Under the pieces are notes generated by a model. The model was given only the letters and a program-made list of their open reading frames with translations, was not told the DNA's origin and made no database searches. From Pseudomonadota bacterium (GTDB lineage: Bacteria; Pseudomonadota; Gammaproteobacteria; Steroidobacterales; JBCBZW01), in assembly GCA_039815145.1 (NCBI GenBank), contig JBCBZW010000002.1, positions 62,001 to 126,000 of the forward strand: a DNA stretch of 64,000 nt, in the 5' to 3' direction. The position numbers were made by a program, and so were the translations under genes. This document shows, piece by piece, positions 17,234-25,063 of the stretch; the stretch's first letter is position 1, and every line of letters begins with the position of its first letter.

Positions 17234-19579
17234 ATGCGCTTAGACCAATATTCCCGGCCAGCACCCCCAGGACAACGCGCTGGGTGCTTGCTGCGCGCTT
17301 CGGGTAGCCCCGGGTGGCTGGTGTGGGGAGTGTTGGTGCTCGCCATCGGGGCTGCACTCGTTCGTCCCGCGTTCGCGGAGCACCCGAAGCTGGTCATGAC
17401 CGAGGAGGGCGTGCAACGGATTCGCGCGGGGCTCGGTCGCACGCCGCTGTTCGACGCCACCCTGGCGCGGGTGACGGCCGAAGTGGACGCGGAGATCGCC
17501 ACCGGCATTCACACGCCACCTCCGCGCGATTTCTCCGGCGGGTATAGCCACGAGCGCCACAAACGCAATTTCCTGCTGATGCCGAAGGCCGGTGCCTTGT
17601 ATCAACTCCTCGAGGATGAGAAGTACGCCGTCTACCTGCGGGACATGCTGCTGCAGTACGAGGGCATGTACGCAGAGTTGCCCCTGCATCCCCAGGAGCG
17701 GTCCTACGCGCGGGGCAAGTTGTTCTGGCAGTGCCTGAACGATGCGAACTGGTTGCTCTACGCGAGTCAGGGCTACGACGCCATCTACGAATACCTGAGC
17801 GTGGAGCAGCGTGAGCGTTTGGAGACGAACCTATTTCGCCCGTTCGCCGACTTTCTGTCCGTCGGCAATCCTCAGTTCTTCAATCGCATCCACAACCACA
17901 GCACCTGGGGCACTGCGGCCGTCGGCATGATCGGTCTCGTCATGCAGGACGAGGAGCTGGTGCAGCGGGCGCTCTACGGGTTGCAGATCGAAGACGCCGA
18001 TTTCAGCGCCCGTGACGACGACGGCGGCTTCATCCGCGAGCGCGGCCAGGTGGCGGGCTTTCTCGCCAACCTCGATGAGCCGTTCTCCCCCGACGGTTAC
18101 TACACGGAGGGACCGTACTACCAGCGCTACGCGATGTACCCGTTTCTGATCTTCGGCCAGAGCCTGCAGAACGCGCGCCCCGAACTGCAGATCATGGGCT
18201 ACAAGGACGGCGTGTTGCTGAAGGCGATCAAGGCGCTGCTGAACCTGACGGATGCCGACGGTGAGTTCTTCCCGCTCAATGATGCCCAGAAGGGTATGTC
18301 CTGGCTCACCGAGTCCGTAGTCACAGCGGTGGATATCGCCTATCACGCGGGCGACCACGACCCGCAGTTGCTCGACATCGCGCATGCCCAAGGGCGCGTG
18401 ACTCTGGACGACGCCGGCTTCGCCGTCGCTCGTGATCTCCACCAAGGGCTCCGCGAACCTCTGGTCCGCCACTCGGTGAACTACGCTGACGGTGCACAGG
18501 GCAGCGAGGGTGGCCTCGCGGTGCTGCGCTCGCCGACCACACCGCTGACCCTGGTATTCAAGTACTCCGCGCAGGGGCTGAGTCACGGCCACTACGACAA
18601 GCTCGCGTTCTCCCTCTATGCCGAAGGGCAGGAAGTGCTGCAGGACTACGGCATGGCGCGCTTCGTCAACATCGGCCAGAAAGGGGGCGGCAACTACCTC
18701 CCGGAGAACACGAGTTGGGCGAAACAGACAATCGCGCACAACACGTTGGTGCGGGACGAGCGCTCCCACTTCGAAGGTCGCTACGAGATCGCCAGTCAGC
18801 ACCACGCCGACCTGGCGTTCTTCGACGCAAGCCAGGCTGGGGCGCACGTGGTGAGCGCCACTGCTGCGGCCGCCTATCCGGACACCACCCTGCGTCGCAC
18901 GATGGCGATGGTGCAGGTCGCGGGCGAGCCCGTGGTGATCGACCTCCTCCGCGTGGCGAGCGATGGCGTTCATCGCTACGACCTGCCCTTCTGGTACATG
19001 GGCCAACACCTGGGCGCTGACTTCACGGTGACGCCGCCGAAGGCCAAGGCGGCGCTGGGCGCGAGCCACGGCTATCAACACCTGTGGGTGGAGGCGCACG
19101 GCCGACCGGGTGGGGAGAGTGCTCGTGCTCGCTTCCAATGGCTGGCCGGCGGTCGCTTCTACACCCTGACCAGCGCTGTCGCGGCCGGCGACGAATGGGT
19201 GTTCGCTCGCCTTGGCGCCAACGACCCGAACTTCAACCTGCGTCGGGACGCAGGCCTGATCATCCGCCGACAAGCCGACGGCGACACCCTGTTCGCGAGC
19301 GTCATCGAGCCGCATGGCCACTACAGCCCGGTGACCGAGCTCACGGATGGCCCCGTAGGCCAGATCGCCGACATCGAGGTGCTGAGAGATGACGGGGATT
19401 ACACCGCCGTGTTGCTCATCGCCCGTGACGGGCGAGAGCGCGTCTTCATCGTTGCCAACGGCGATCCCGCGCCCGAGACCACCCACGCCTTGACCATGAA
19501 GGATCAGGTCTACCGCTGGCGCGGACCCTACCTCTACCAAGAACACTCACTCACAGAAGCAGATCACAGCGAAGGATAA
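17234..19579 (+). CDS. PL17-family oligoalginate (exo-)lyase, heparinase II/III-like
   Basis: The protein of 781 residues is an exo-acting alginate lyase that releases unsaturated monouronate, which opens to DEH. Its alpha/alpha-toroid domain carries Asn221-His222 in NRIHNHSTWG and the Tyr-rich YYTEGPYYQRYA segment (about 289-300), which match the catalytic Asn, His and Tyr of PL17 enzymes such as Alg17C. The heparinase II/III beta domain follows with HGHYDKLAFSLYAEG and the QTIAHNTLVRDE metal-site region. A hydrophobic segment at about 28-48 ending AFA before EH is a signal peptide or anchor, so it acts in the periplasm or at the outer membrane. I chose the ATG at 17234; a GTG at 17210 is possible. 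The next gene begins 5 bases after its stop. Confidence 0.92.
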   Translation: MRLDQYSRPAPPGQRAGCLLRASGSPGWLVWGVLVLAIGAALVRPAFAEHPKLVMTEEGVQRIRAGLGRTPLFDATLARVTAEVDAEIATGIHTPPPRDFSGGYSHERHKRNFLLMPKAGALYQLLEDEKYAVYLRDMLLQYEGMYAELPLHPQERSYARGKLFWQCLNDANWLLYASQGYDAIYEYLSVEQRERLETNLFRPFADFLSVGNPQFFNRIHNHSTWGTAAVGMIGLVMQDEELVQRALYGLQIEDADFSARDDDGGFIRERGQVAGFLANLDEPFSPDGYYTEGPYYQRYAMYPFLIFGQSLQNARPELQIMGYKDGVLLKAIKALLNLTDADGEFFPLNDAQKGMSWLTESVVTAVDIAYHAGDHDPQLLDIAHAQGRVTLDDAGFAVARDLHQGLREPLVRHSVNYADGAQGSEGGLAVLRSPTTPLTLVFKYSAQGLSHGHYDKLAFSLYAEGQEVLQDYGMARFVNIGQKGGGNYLPENTSWAKQTIAHNTLVRDERSHFEGRYEIASQHHADLAFFDASQAGAHVVSATAAAAYPDTTLRRTMAMVQVAGEPVVIDLLRVASDGVHRYDLPFWYMGQHLGADFTVTPPKAKAALGASHGYQHLWVEAHGRPGGESARARFQWLAGGRFYTLTSAVAAGDEWVFARLGANDPNFNLRRDAGLIIRRQADGDTLFASVIEPHGHYSPVTELTDGPVGQIADIEVLRDDGDYTAVLLIARDGRERVFIVANGDPAPETTHALTMKDQVYRWRGPYLYQEHSLTEADHSEG

Positions 19580-19584
19580 CGATT

Positions 19585-20340
19585 ATGAAAACGCTCGAAG
19601 GAAAGGTCGCCATCGTTACCGGGGGTGCCCGTGACATCGGCCGCGCCGTGTCCGAGAAGCTCGCCGCCGAGGGGGCCCGGGTCGTCGTCAACTACTGCAG
19701 CAACCCAGACTCCGGTGCGCAAACCGTGGCGAGCATCGAGCAGGCAGGGGGGACGGCCATCGCCGTCGCCGGGGACATGACCAAGAAGCAGGACGTGGAC
19801 AACCTCGTGGCCAAGGCCCGTGAGGCCTACGGTGATTCGATCGATGTGTTGGTCAACGTGGTCGGCGGCCTGGTCGCGCGCAAGGCGCTTGCGGAGATGG
19901 ACGATGAGTTCTTCGACCGGCTGATGCGCTTGAACGTGACCAGCACGTTCCTCGCCACGCACGCCGTGGTGCCCTACATGAGCGAAGGGGCGACGATCGT
20001 CAACTTCGCTTCCCAGGCAGGCCGCGACGGCGGTGGCGGTGGCGCTTCCGCGTACGCGACCTCCAAGGGCGCAGTGATGACCTTCTCCAGAGCGATGGCC
20101 AAGGAACTCGGCCCCTCGGGTATCCGCGTCAACTGCGTGTGCCCGGGGATGATCAGCACCACCTTCCACGACACGTTCACCAAGGACGAGATCCGCAAGA
20201 ACGTGGCCGGGGCGACCCCGCTGCGCCGTGAGGGCAAGGCCTCGGAGGTGGCGGACCTGGTATGGTACCTGGCCTCGCCTCAATCGAGCTTCGTCACCGG
20301 CGCGAACGTGGATATCAACGGCGGCCTCTTCTTCTCCTAA
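19585..20340 (+). CDS. Short-chain dehydrogenase, probable DEH reductase
   Basis: This 251-residue classical SDR has the cofactor loop TGGARDIG (about 13-20), an NVVGG in place of the usual NNAG, and the catalytic SAYATSKGA Tyr/Lys motif. Placed between an exo-alginate lyase and KDG kinase, it most likely reduces 4-deoxy-L-erythro-5-hexoseulose uronate (DEH) to 2-keto-3-deoxygluconate with NAD(P)H, as known SDR-type DEH reductases do. The order PL17-SDR-kdgK with gaps of 5 and 20 bases makes one operon. The start follows AAGGA at 19571-19575. The substrate is inferred from context; SDR substrates cannot be read from motifs. Confidence 0.8.
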   Translation: MKTLEGKVAIVTGGARDIGRAVSEKLAAEGARVVVNYCSNPDSGAQTVASIEQAGGTAIAVAGDMTKKQDVDNLVAKAREAYGDSIDVLVNVVGGLVARKALAEMDDEFFDRLMRLNVTSTFLATHAVVPYMSEGATIVNFASQAGRDGGGGGASAYATSKGAVMTFSRAMAKELGPSGIRVNCVCPGMISTTFHDTFTKDEIRKNVAGATPLRREGKASEVADLVWYLASPQSSFVTGANVDINGGLFFS

Positions 20341-20360
20341 GCGTCAGCGAGTGCCGAGCG

Positions 20361-21293
20361 ATGGCCCGTATCACCGTCTTCGGTGAGCCCCTCCTGGAGC
20401 TCGCCTCCACCGCCTCCGGGAGCGTCCTGGGCGCTGCGCAGTTGGGTATCGCCGGCGATACCCTCAACACATCGGTGTACCTCGCGCGCCTTGGCCATGA
20501 GGTGAGCTACGTGACGGCCTTGGGGGAAGACACGTACTCGCAAGCGATCGTCGAGCGCCTGAACGGCGAGGGCGTGAGCACGGACCGCATCGTACGCCAC
20601 CCCACGCGGGTGCCGGGCCTCTACGCCATTCGCACGGACGAAGCGGGCGAGCGCTTCTTCACCTACTGGCGCGATCAGTCGGCAGCGCGGGACTTCTTCG
20701 CCCTGGCGCAGGCGCCCGCCGCCATCGGCAGCGCGTGGGAGAGTGACCTGTTCTACTTCAGTGGCATTTCCCTCGCGATCCTACAGCCCCAGCAGCGCAA
20801 TCAGCTGCTGGAAGTGGCACGAGCCTGTCGCCGGCGAGGGGTGGAGGTCGCCTTCGACGGCAACTACCGTCCTTACGGTTGGCAGTCCACGGACCAGGCT
20901 CGCGGTTGCCTCACGGAGGTAGGCCAAACGGCCAGCATCGTGCTGCCGACCAGCGAGGATGATGACCAGCTGTTCGGCCCGTCCACGCCGGTTGAGCACG
21001 CACACCGATGGCGATCCTTCGGCGCTGGGCTCGTGGTGGTCAAGAACGGTCCCAACGGCGCCTACGTGGTGAGGGAGGGGGTGGTGGACCCCACCCACGT
21101 CGCCGTCGAGCAAGTGATCCAGCCCGTCGATACCACCGGTGCCGGTGATAGCTTCAACGCCGCGTTTCTCGCGGCTACGCTCGGCGGCCGCTCGCCCACG
21201 GAGGCGGCGGCGATGGGGAACCGACTAGCGGCGCGGGTCATCCAGCACCGCGGCGCTCTCATCCCACCCAGTGAGATGCCGAGCTTGGCGTAG
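20361..21293 (+). CDS. kdgK: 2-keto-3-deoxygluconate kinase (PfkB family)
   Basis: The protein of 310 residues is a ribokinase/PfkB-type sugar kinase. The amino end FGEPLLELAS and GDTLNTSVYLARLG are typical of KdgK, and the PfkB signature VDTTGAGDSFNAAFLAATLGG carries the anion hole and catalytic Asp. It would phosphorylate KDG to KDPG, the last step before KDPG aldolase, which is not in this window. I chose the ATG at 20361, which starts the fold directly; the reading frame is open further upstream into the preceding SDR gene. It ends the PL17-SDR-kdgK operon. Confidence 0.88.
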   Translation: MARITVFGEPLLELASTASGSVLGAAQLGIAGDTLNTSVYLARLGHEVSYVTALGEDTYSQAIVERLNGEGVSTDRIVRHPTRVPGLYAIRTDEAGERFFTYWRDQSAARDFFALAQAPAAIGSAWESDLFYFSGISLAILQPQQRNQLLEVARACRRRGVEVAFDGNYRPYGWQSTDQARGCLTEVGQTASIVLPTSEDDDQLFGPSTPVEHAHRWRSFGAGLVVVKNGPNGAYVVREGVVDPTHVAVEQVIQPVDTTGAGDSFNAAFLAATLGGRSPTEAAAMGNRLAARVIQHRGALIPPSEMPSLA

Positions 21294-21379
21294 GCGCCGG
21301 CGAGGCCTGCAGGGGCAGGGTGGCTTCACATTCGAAGCCGTCCTTGCGCCTATGGCACTCTAGGTCACACCCGACCTGG

Positions 21380-21937
21380 ATGACCGCTATGGCCGATCAG
21401 TTCCCCGCGCTCCTGGACAAGCACATCGACTTCATCCAGCAGCAGCACCTGTTCTTCGTGGCCACCGCCGGTGCCGAGGGTTACGTCAACGTCTCCCCGA
21501 AGGGCATGGATACGCTGCGGGTGCTGGATGAGCAGAAGGTCATCTGGCTGAACCTGACGGGCAGTGGTAACGAGACCGCAGCCCACGTGCTCGAGAATCA
21601 GCGCATGACGCTGATGTTCTGCTCCTTCGACCGCCAACCGCTCATCCTGCGCCTCTACGGCAACGCCACGGTGATTCACGCCGACGACCCGGCGTGGTCG
21701 GAGCGAATCGGATTGTTCCCCTCGTTCACGGGCGCCAGGCAGTTATTCGAGTTGGAGCTCACCTTGGTGCAAACCTCGTGCGGGTACGCCGTGCCGTACT
21801 TCGAGGCCAAGGGCGAGCGGCCGACGCTGGCCAAATGGGCGGACAACAAGGGGCGCGCGGGTATCGAGGACTACTGGCAGGCCAAAAATACCAAGAGCCT
21901 CGATGGCAAGCCTACCGGGATGGGGTCGGACGACTAG
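21380..21937 (+). CDS. Pyridoxamine 5'-phosphate oxidase-like flavin-binding protein
   Basis: This 185-residue protein has the split-barrel fold of PNPOx-like proteins: QQQHLFFVATAGAEGYVNVSPKG is the typical first strand and loop, followed by WLNLTGSGNETAAHVLEN with the flavin phosphate-contacting region. Members bind FMN, F420 or haem and reduce various substrates; most are uncharacterised. The ATG at 21380 removes an unlikely Ser/His-rich extension; ATG 21389 is also possible. It lies between the alginate operon and the RiPP locus, with no overlap to either, so its link to them is unclear. A small hairpin follows at 21943-21958. Confidence 0.75.
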   Translation: MTAMADQFPALLDKHIDFIQQQHLFFVATAGAEGYVNVSPKGMDTLRVLDEQKVIWLNLTGSGNETAAHVLENQRMTLMFCSFDRQPLILRLYGNATVIHADDPAWSERIGLFPSFTGARQLFELELTLVQTSCGYAVPYFEAKGERPTLAKWADNKGRAGIEDYWQAKNTKSLDGKPTGMGSDD

Positions 21938-21942
21938 TTTCC

Positions 21943-21958
21943 TTCGGCGCCCGCCGAA
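21943..21958 (+). terminator. Short hairpin after the PNPOx-like gene
   Basis: TTCGGC and GCCGAA pair perfectly across the loop GCCC five bases after the stop. No T-run follows (AATAGACC), so if it ends transcription it does so weakly or with Rho. Confidence 0.3.
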
Positions 21959-22123
21959 TAGACCTCCCCTAGCGACACTGTTCCTTGCCCTAGGGTCGGC
22001 GCCGCGTCCTGTCGTGTTTATGAGTTCGACAGCCGTAAGCTGCTGCTGCTCGTCGAAAGTAAGTGTTGCACGCTTGCTGAATCAACTAACGGCGAAGTAA
22101 TTTCATAGGCAGTGCTCTGTCGC

Positions 22124-22143
22124 CTAGGTCAGTCGTGACCTGG
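22124..22143. promoter_or_regulatory. Palindrome upstream of the RiPP precursor gene
   Basis: AGGTCA (22126-22131) and TGACCT (22136-22141) are a perfect inverted repeat around GTCG, extended by one G-T wobble and one C-G pair. It lies in the 410-base gap 21938-22347, which is visibly poorer in GC than its surroundings near the precursor and holds no credible gene. It could be an operator or an RNA hairpin. I could not assign a convincing -35/-10 pair in this gap. Confidence 0.35.
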
Positions 22144-22347
22144 CAGTCAAGACTATTCCGTTAGGCGGTCGATAGGGGCGAAAGGTGCAAAGTGCAGGTC
22201 GTGGGCAACTCGCGAATCCATTTGCTGTATTGTTGAAAAAACGACGACCTCTTGCAAAAAGCCGTTTCATTTCCCAAGAAGTTCGTGCTACTCCTGGAGA
22301 TGCCGTTTGACATAAAGCGGACTTCAATTTCATCCAAGGAGCGATCG

Positions 22348-22539
22348 ATGACCAAACCCACCTCGAAAACGTCTGGCGAGCTGTTTGCGTTCAAGCTAGC
22401 AACGAAGAAGTCGGAGCACCAGTCGCAGAAGCGTACGCAGTGGCAGACCCGCGACGGCGTATCCGCGGCTGGTTGCACCGTCAACCTTCGCGGTCATGTG
22501 CTCTGCCCGTCCTGGGGCGACGGCGGTAACTTCTGCTAG
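22348..22539 (+). CDS. Putative RiPP precursor peptide, 63 residues, three evenly spaced cysteines
   Basis: The peptide has a Lys/Thr/Gln-rich leader-like half (1-36) containing ELFAFKL (11-17), reminiscent of the PFFARFL helix that microviridin ATP-grasp ligases recognise. A hydrophobic and Gly-rich second half (37-63) has Cys43, Cys53 and a carboxyl-terminal Cys63, exactly ten residues apart, with Trp56, Asp58, Thr44 and Ser55 as other reactive residues. AAGGAG (22336-22341) sits six bases before the ATG and fixes this start over an in-frame ATG at 22252. A hairpin and then an ATP-grasp maturase gene follow. Function is inferred from size, leader motif and neighbours; the mature product is unknown and no homolog is recognised. 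Confidence 0.7.
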   Translation: MTKPTSKTSGELFAFKLATKKSEHQSQKRTQWQTRDGVSAAGCTVNLRGHVLCPSWGDGGNFC

Positions 22540-22564
22540 GTCACTAGCGAGCTAGCGTACGAGT

Positions 22565-22597
22565 TGGGCATGCCGCATACCGTCACCGGCATGCCCA
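22565..22597 (+). terminator. Strong hairpin between RiPP precursor and maturase (partial terminator or RNA stabiliser)
   Basis: GGGCATGCCG (22566-22575) pairs perfectly with CGGCATGCCC (22587-22596), and one outer T-A pair makes an 11-pair stem with an 11-base loop. No T-run follows. Between a precursor and its enzymes such a hairpin usually lets the short precursor message outnumber the downstream message, by partial termination or by protection from 3' exonucleases. Confidence 0.6.
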
Positions 22598-22661
22598 TCT
22601 CACCGAGACCAACGGGTGCGCGTGGTGTTCCAGTGCGCCTCGACGCCAGGGGTAGGGCAGT

Positions 22662-23654
22662 GTGAGTAAGCGTATTCTGATCGTCACGCACACGGGCGAC
22701 CTTCACGCGGAGCGCGTTGCGCGGCGTATCGCGGATGCCGCACCGCCCGCCTTCCACCTGAATTTAGACAGATTTCCTCGCGACTACGCGCTCGAGTTGG
22801 CGTTCTCCCGGGGGCGCTGGCACGGGCAGTTGCAGGGCGGGGGTCAGGCGCCGCTGTCGATCGATGAGGTCGGCGCCGTGTGGATGCGCAAGCGAGGAGA
22901 GTTCACCTTCGCAAGCGATGCGCTCAGCGCTCAGGAGCGCGCCTACGCGAGCGGTGAGGTCGAGCATATCCTGATGGGGCTCCTCTACAGCCTCGACTGC
23001 TTTTGGATGAGCCACCCGCGGGCCTTGCGCGCAGCGGGGTGGAAGGGCGAGCAGCTGTTGCGGGCCGCAAGTATGGGCTTCCAGGTGCCGCCGTCGCTCA
23101 TCACCAACCAGCCGTCGGCGGTGCGGGAGTTCCATCGGGCACAGCCTGGCATCGTGTTCAAGTCCCTGTCCTCGCCATTGCTCGCGGCGGAGCAGGTGAG
23201 CGATCGGGATCGCATGGTCGACGGTATTCCCACCACGCCCGTTGGGGAAGATGAGTTGGATCTCGTGGAGTCCGTCGCGGTGATGCCATCGTTCTTCCAA
23301 CGGCACGTTCGCAAGAAGCATGAACTGCGGGTGACTGTGATCGGCAACGACGTGTTCGCGGCTCGGATCCACTCGCAGGACGATCCGCGTACGGCGGTGG
23401 ACGTACGCAACTACGCGGCAGAGATTCGCTACGAAACGGCGCAGCTGCCTACCGCGTTGCTCGATCGCTGTCGCGCGTTCGTGCACAGCTACGACCTTAC
23501 CTACGGAGCCCTCGACATCATCGTGACCGAGGACGATGAGTACGTTTTCCTGGAGAACAACCCCGGTGGCCAGTACCTCTACGTCGAGGAGCTGGTCCCG
23601 GAGCTGCGCATGACCGAGGCGGTGGCAACCTGCCTGCTGCGGGGCGCGAGGTAG
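22662..23654 (+). CDS. MvdC/MvdD-like ATP-grasp peptide maturase
   Basis: This 330-residue protein belongs to the ATP-grasp ligases that make ester or amide cross-links in microviridin-type peptides (graspetides). Typical segments are the amino-terminal ILIVTHTGDLHAERVA, the central MSHPRALRAAGWKGEQLLRA followed by GFQVPPSLITNQP, the Arg/His-rich substrate region FFQRHVRKKHELRVTVIG, and the ATP/Mg-binding FLENNPGGQYLYVE at about 296-309 with Glu298, Asn300 and Gln304. Known members activate acidic side chains of the precursor by acyl phosphate. The start is GTG at 22662. The protease gene begins 6 bases after its stop. Only one ligase is present, unlike the MvdC/MvdD pair of microviridins. 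Confidence 0.85.
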   Translation: MSKRILIVTHTGDLHAERVARRIADAAPPAFHLNLDRFPRDYALELAFSRGRWHGQLQGGGQAPLSIDEVGAVWMRKRGEFTFASDALSAQERAYASGEVEHILMGLLYSLDCFWMSHPRALRAAGWKGEQLLRAASMGFQVPPSLITNQPSAVREFHRAQPGIVFKSLSSPLLAAEQVSDRDRMVDGIPTTPVGEDELDLVESVAVMPSFFQRHVRKKHELRVTVIGNDVFAARIHSQDDPRTAVDVRNYAAEIRYETAQLPTALLDRCRAFVHSYDLTYGALDIIVTEDDEYVFLENNPGGQYLYVEELVPELRMTEAVATCLLRGAR

Positions 23655-23660
23655 GGCGCC

Positions 23661-24521
23661 GTGCTGAGCTTTCCTGAACTGAACACACTCGAGACCCACC
23701 TCGGCCATCCCGTTCTTGTGCTCGGTGCGGTGAACCTGGAGCTCGACCTGGTCGCCGAGCTGTACGAGGCGCTGCACACGATCGACGGTCACGAGCGCCT
23801 GGGCGTGCTGATCTACACTCGCGGTGGCATCGTCAACGCGGCCCGGCGTATCGCCCTGTTGCTGCGCGAGCGCTTCGAGCACATCACGTTCATCGCCCCC
23901 CATTATTGCGAGTCGGCCGGCACGCTGACGGTGTTGAGCGGGGACCACATCGTGGCGAGCCCAGCGTCGATCTTCTCGCCCATCGACCCACAGCTATCCG
24001 GCACGGGGGAGGGTAGCGGGCCCGCGGCCGTGTCGAGCCAAGACGTGCGCTTATTCGGTGAGATGGCGAAGGCGTGGTTCCACCTGAGCGACGATGAGGT
24101 GCGCTCCAACGCCCTGAGCACCATGGCCGAAGCGATGTTCCCCACCACCCTGACGGCCTTCTACCGGACCACGTTGGAGGTGAAGACCATCGCCCACGAG
24201 CTGCTCGCCCTGCATCGGTGCGAGCGCTCCTCGCAGGCGCGTGGCGAGATCGTCGATCGCCTGCTGTTCGAGCACCACTCGCACAACTACGCGGTCACCG
24301 CCCAGGAGTTGAAGCTGCTCGGCTTGTCCGTCGCCTCAGACGAGACGATCGAACCCGCGAGCTGGGCGGTCGCACGCAGGCTCGGCACGCGACTGGGCGC
24401 AGGCACGCGCACGCGCGACGACGAAGACTGGACGGACACGGTGGTCGCGACGCGCGCCCGCGTTCGGTGGCGACGGGTCAGCCACCAGGGCATGGGCTTC
24501 ACGTGGGAGGGGAACGGATGA
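23661..24521 (+). CDS. SDH-type ClpP-fold serine protease
   Basis: The protein of 286 residues resembles the SDH (serine dehydrogenase proteinase) family, relatives of SppA and ClpP. Recognisable are the strand and oxyanion Gly motif LIYTRGGIVNAARRI (about 50-64), the nucleophile elbow with Ser85 in CESAGTL, and the stretch SPIDPQLSG (about 106-114) that matches the GPIDPQ of this family. Catalytic His or Lys partners would come later. The start is GTG and the stop overlaps the next gene (ATGA). No signal peptide is visible, so it acts in the cytoplasm. Since the ABC exporter lacks a peptidase domain, this enzyme is the best candidate to remove the precursor leader. Confidence 0.75.
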   Translation: MLSFPELNTLETHLGHPVLVLGAVNLELDLVAELYEALHTIDGHERLGVLIYTRGGIVNAARRIALLLRERFEHITFIAPHYCESAGTLTVLSGDHIVASPASIFSPIDPQLSGTGEGSGPAAVSSQDVRLFGEMAKAWFHLSDDEVRSNALSTMAEAMFPTTLTAFYRTTLEVKTIAHELLALHRCERSSQARGEIVDRLLFEHHSHNYAVTAQELKLLGLSVASDETIEPASWAVARRLGTRLGAGTRTRDDEDWTDTVVATRARVRWRRVSHQGMGFTWEGNG

Positions 24522-25063
24522 CCACGCCGGTGTACCTGGCGGAGATCGCACGGCTGTTCGTGGCCATCACCCTGGTGGTCGCCGTGCTCGGCAAGTGCTT
24601 GGCCACAAGGTCTTTCATCGTCAGTCTCACCGATCAATTCCGTGTGCCCGATGCCCTGGGGCCGTTCGTGGCCTGGGGACTCATCGCGCTCGAGGCGACG
24701 GTGGCGGCTGCGTTGCTCATGCCCGTGGCGCAGACGGTGGACCTAGGGGTGCGCGCCGCCCTGGTGCTGTTCGCGCTCTTCGGGCTGCTGATCGCCTCGG
24801 TGCTGCTGCGACGCCAACCCGTGTACTGCTATTGCTTCGGTCAGGCGACGCAACCGCTCGGCGCCGCCGACTTGCTTCGCAACATCACGCTGGTGGGGGC
24901 TTGTGTGCTGGCCATGCGCTGGGGCGCGGGTGAGGCGCCGCTGGCGCTCGGCACCTGGTTGTCAGTAGCGGCGGCTGGCCTCGTAGGCTTCCTCATGAGC
25001 GCGCATCTGGGAACGGTGGTCCAGCTGCTGGCGACGCCCACCGAGGAGGCCCCCCTTGGCTGA
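24518..25063 (+). CDS. MauE/DoxX-like redox-associated membrane protein
   Basis: This 181-residue protein has four to five hydrophobic segments and the MauE family marker CYCFG (Cys104 and Cys106) followed by ADLLRNITL; other cysteines are Cys27 and Cys129. MauE was first known from methylamine dehydrogenase maturation, where it helps disulfide formation together with the thioredoxin-like MauD. No mauA/mauB genes are present here, so that role is excluded. The ATG overlaps the protease stop, and its own end overlaps the following thioredoxin-like gene. It probably exchanges electrons with that protein in the membrane to oxidise (or reduce) cysteines of the exported peptide. Confidence 0.75.
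   Translation: MTTPVYLAEIARLFVAITLVVAVLGKCLATRSFIVSLTDQFRVPDALGPFVAWGLIALEATVAAALLMPVAQTVDLGVRAALVLFALFGLLIASVLLRRQPVYCYCFGQATQPLGAADLLRNITLVGACVLAMRWGAGEAPLALGTWLSVAAAGLVGFLMSAHLGTVVQLLATPTEEAPLG

Noticed and set aside
17831-19546. Open frame of 571 codons antisense to the PL17 lyase
   Set aside because: It mirrors the codons of a clear PL17 enzyme, is Val/His/Arg-rich and has no recognisable domain or ribosome site.
22252-22347. Longer start for the RiPP precursor at 22252 (95 residues)
   Set aside because: No ribosome site precedes it, whereas AAGGAG stands six bases before the ATG at 22348; the extra part does not look like a leader.
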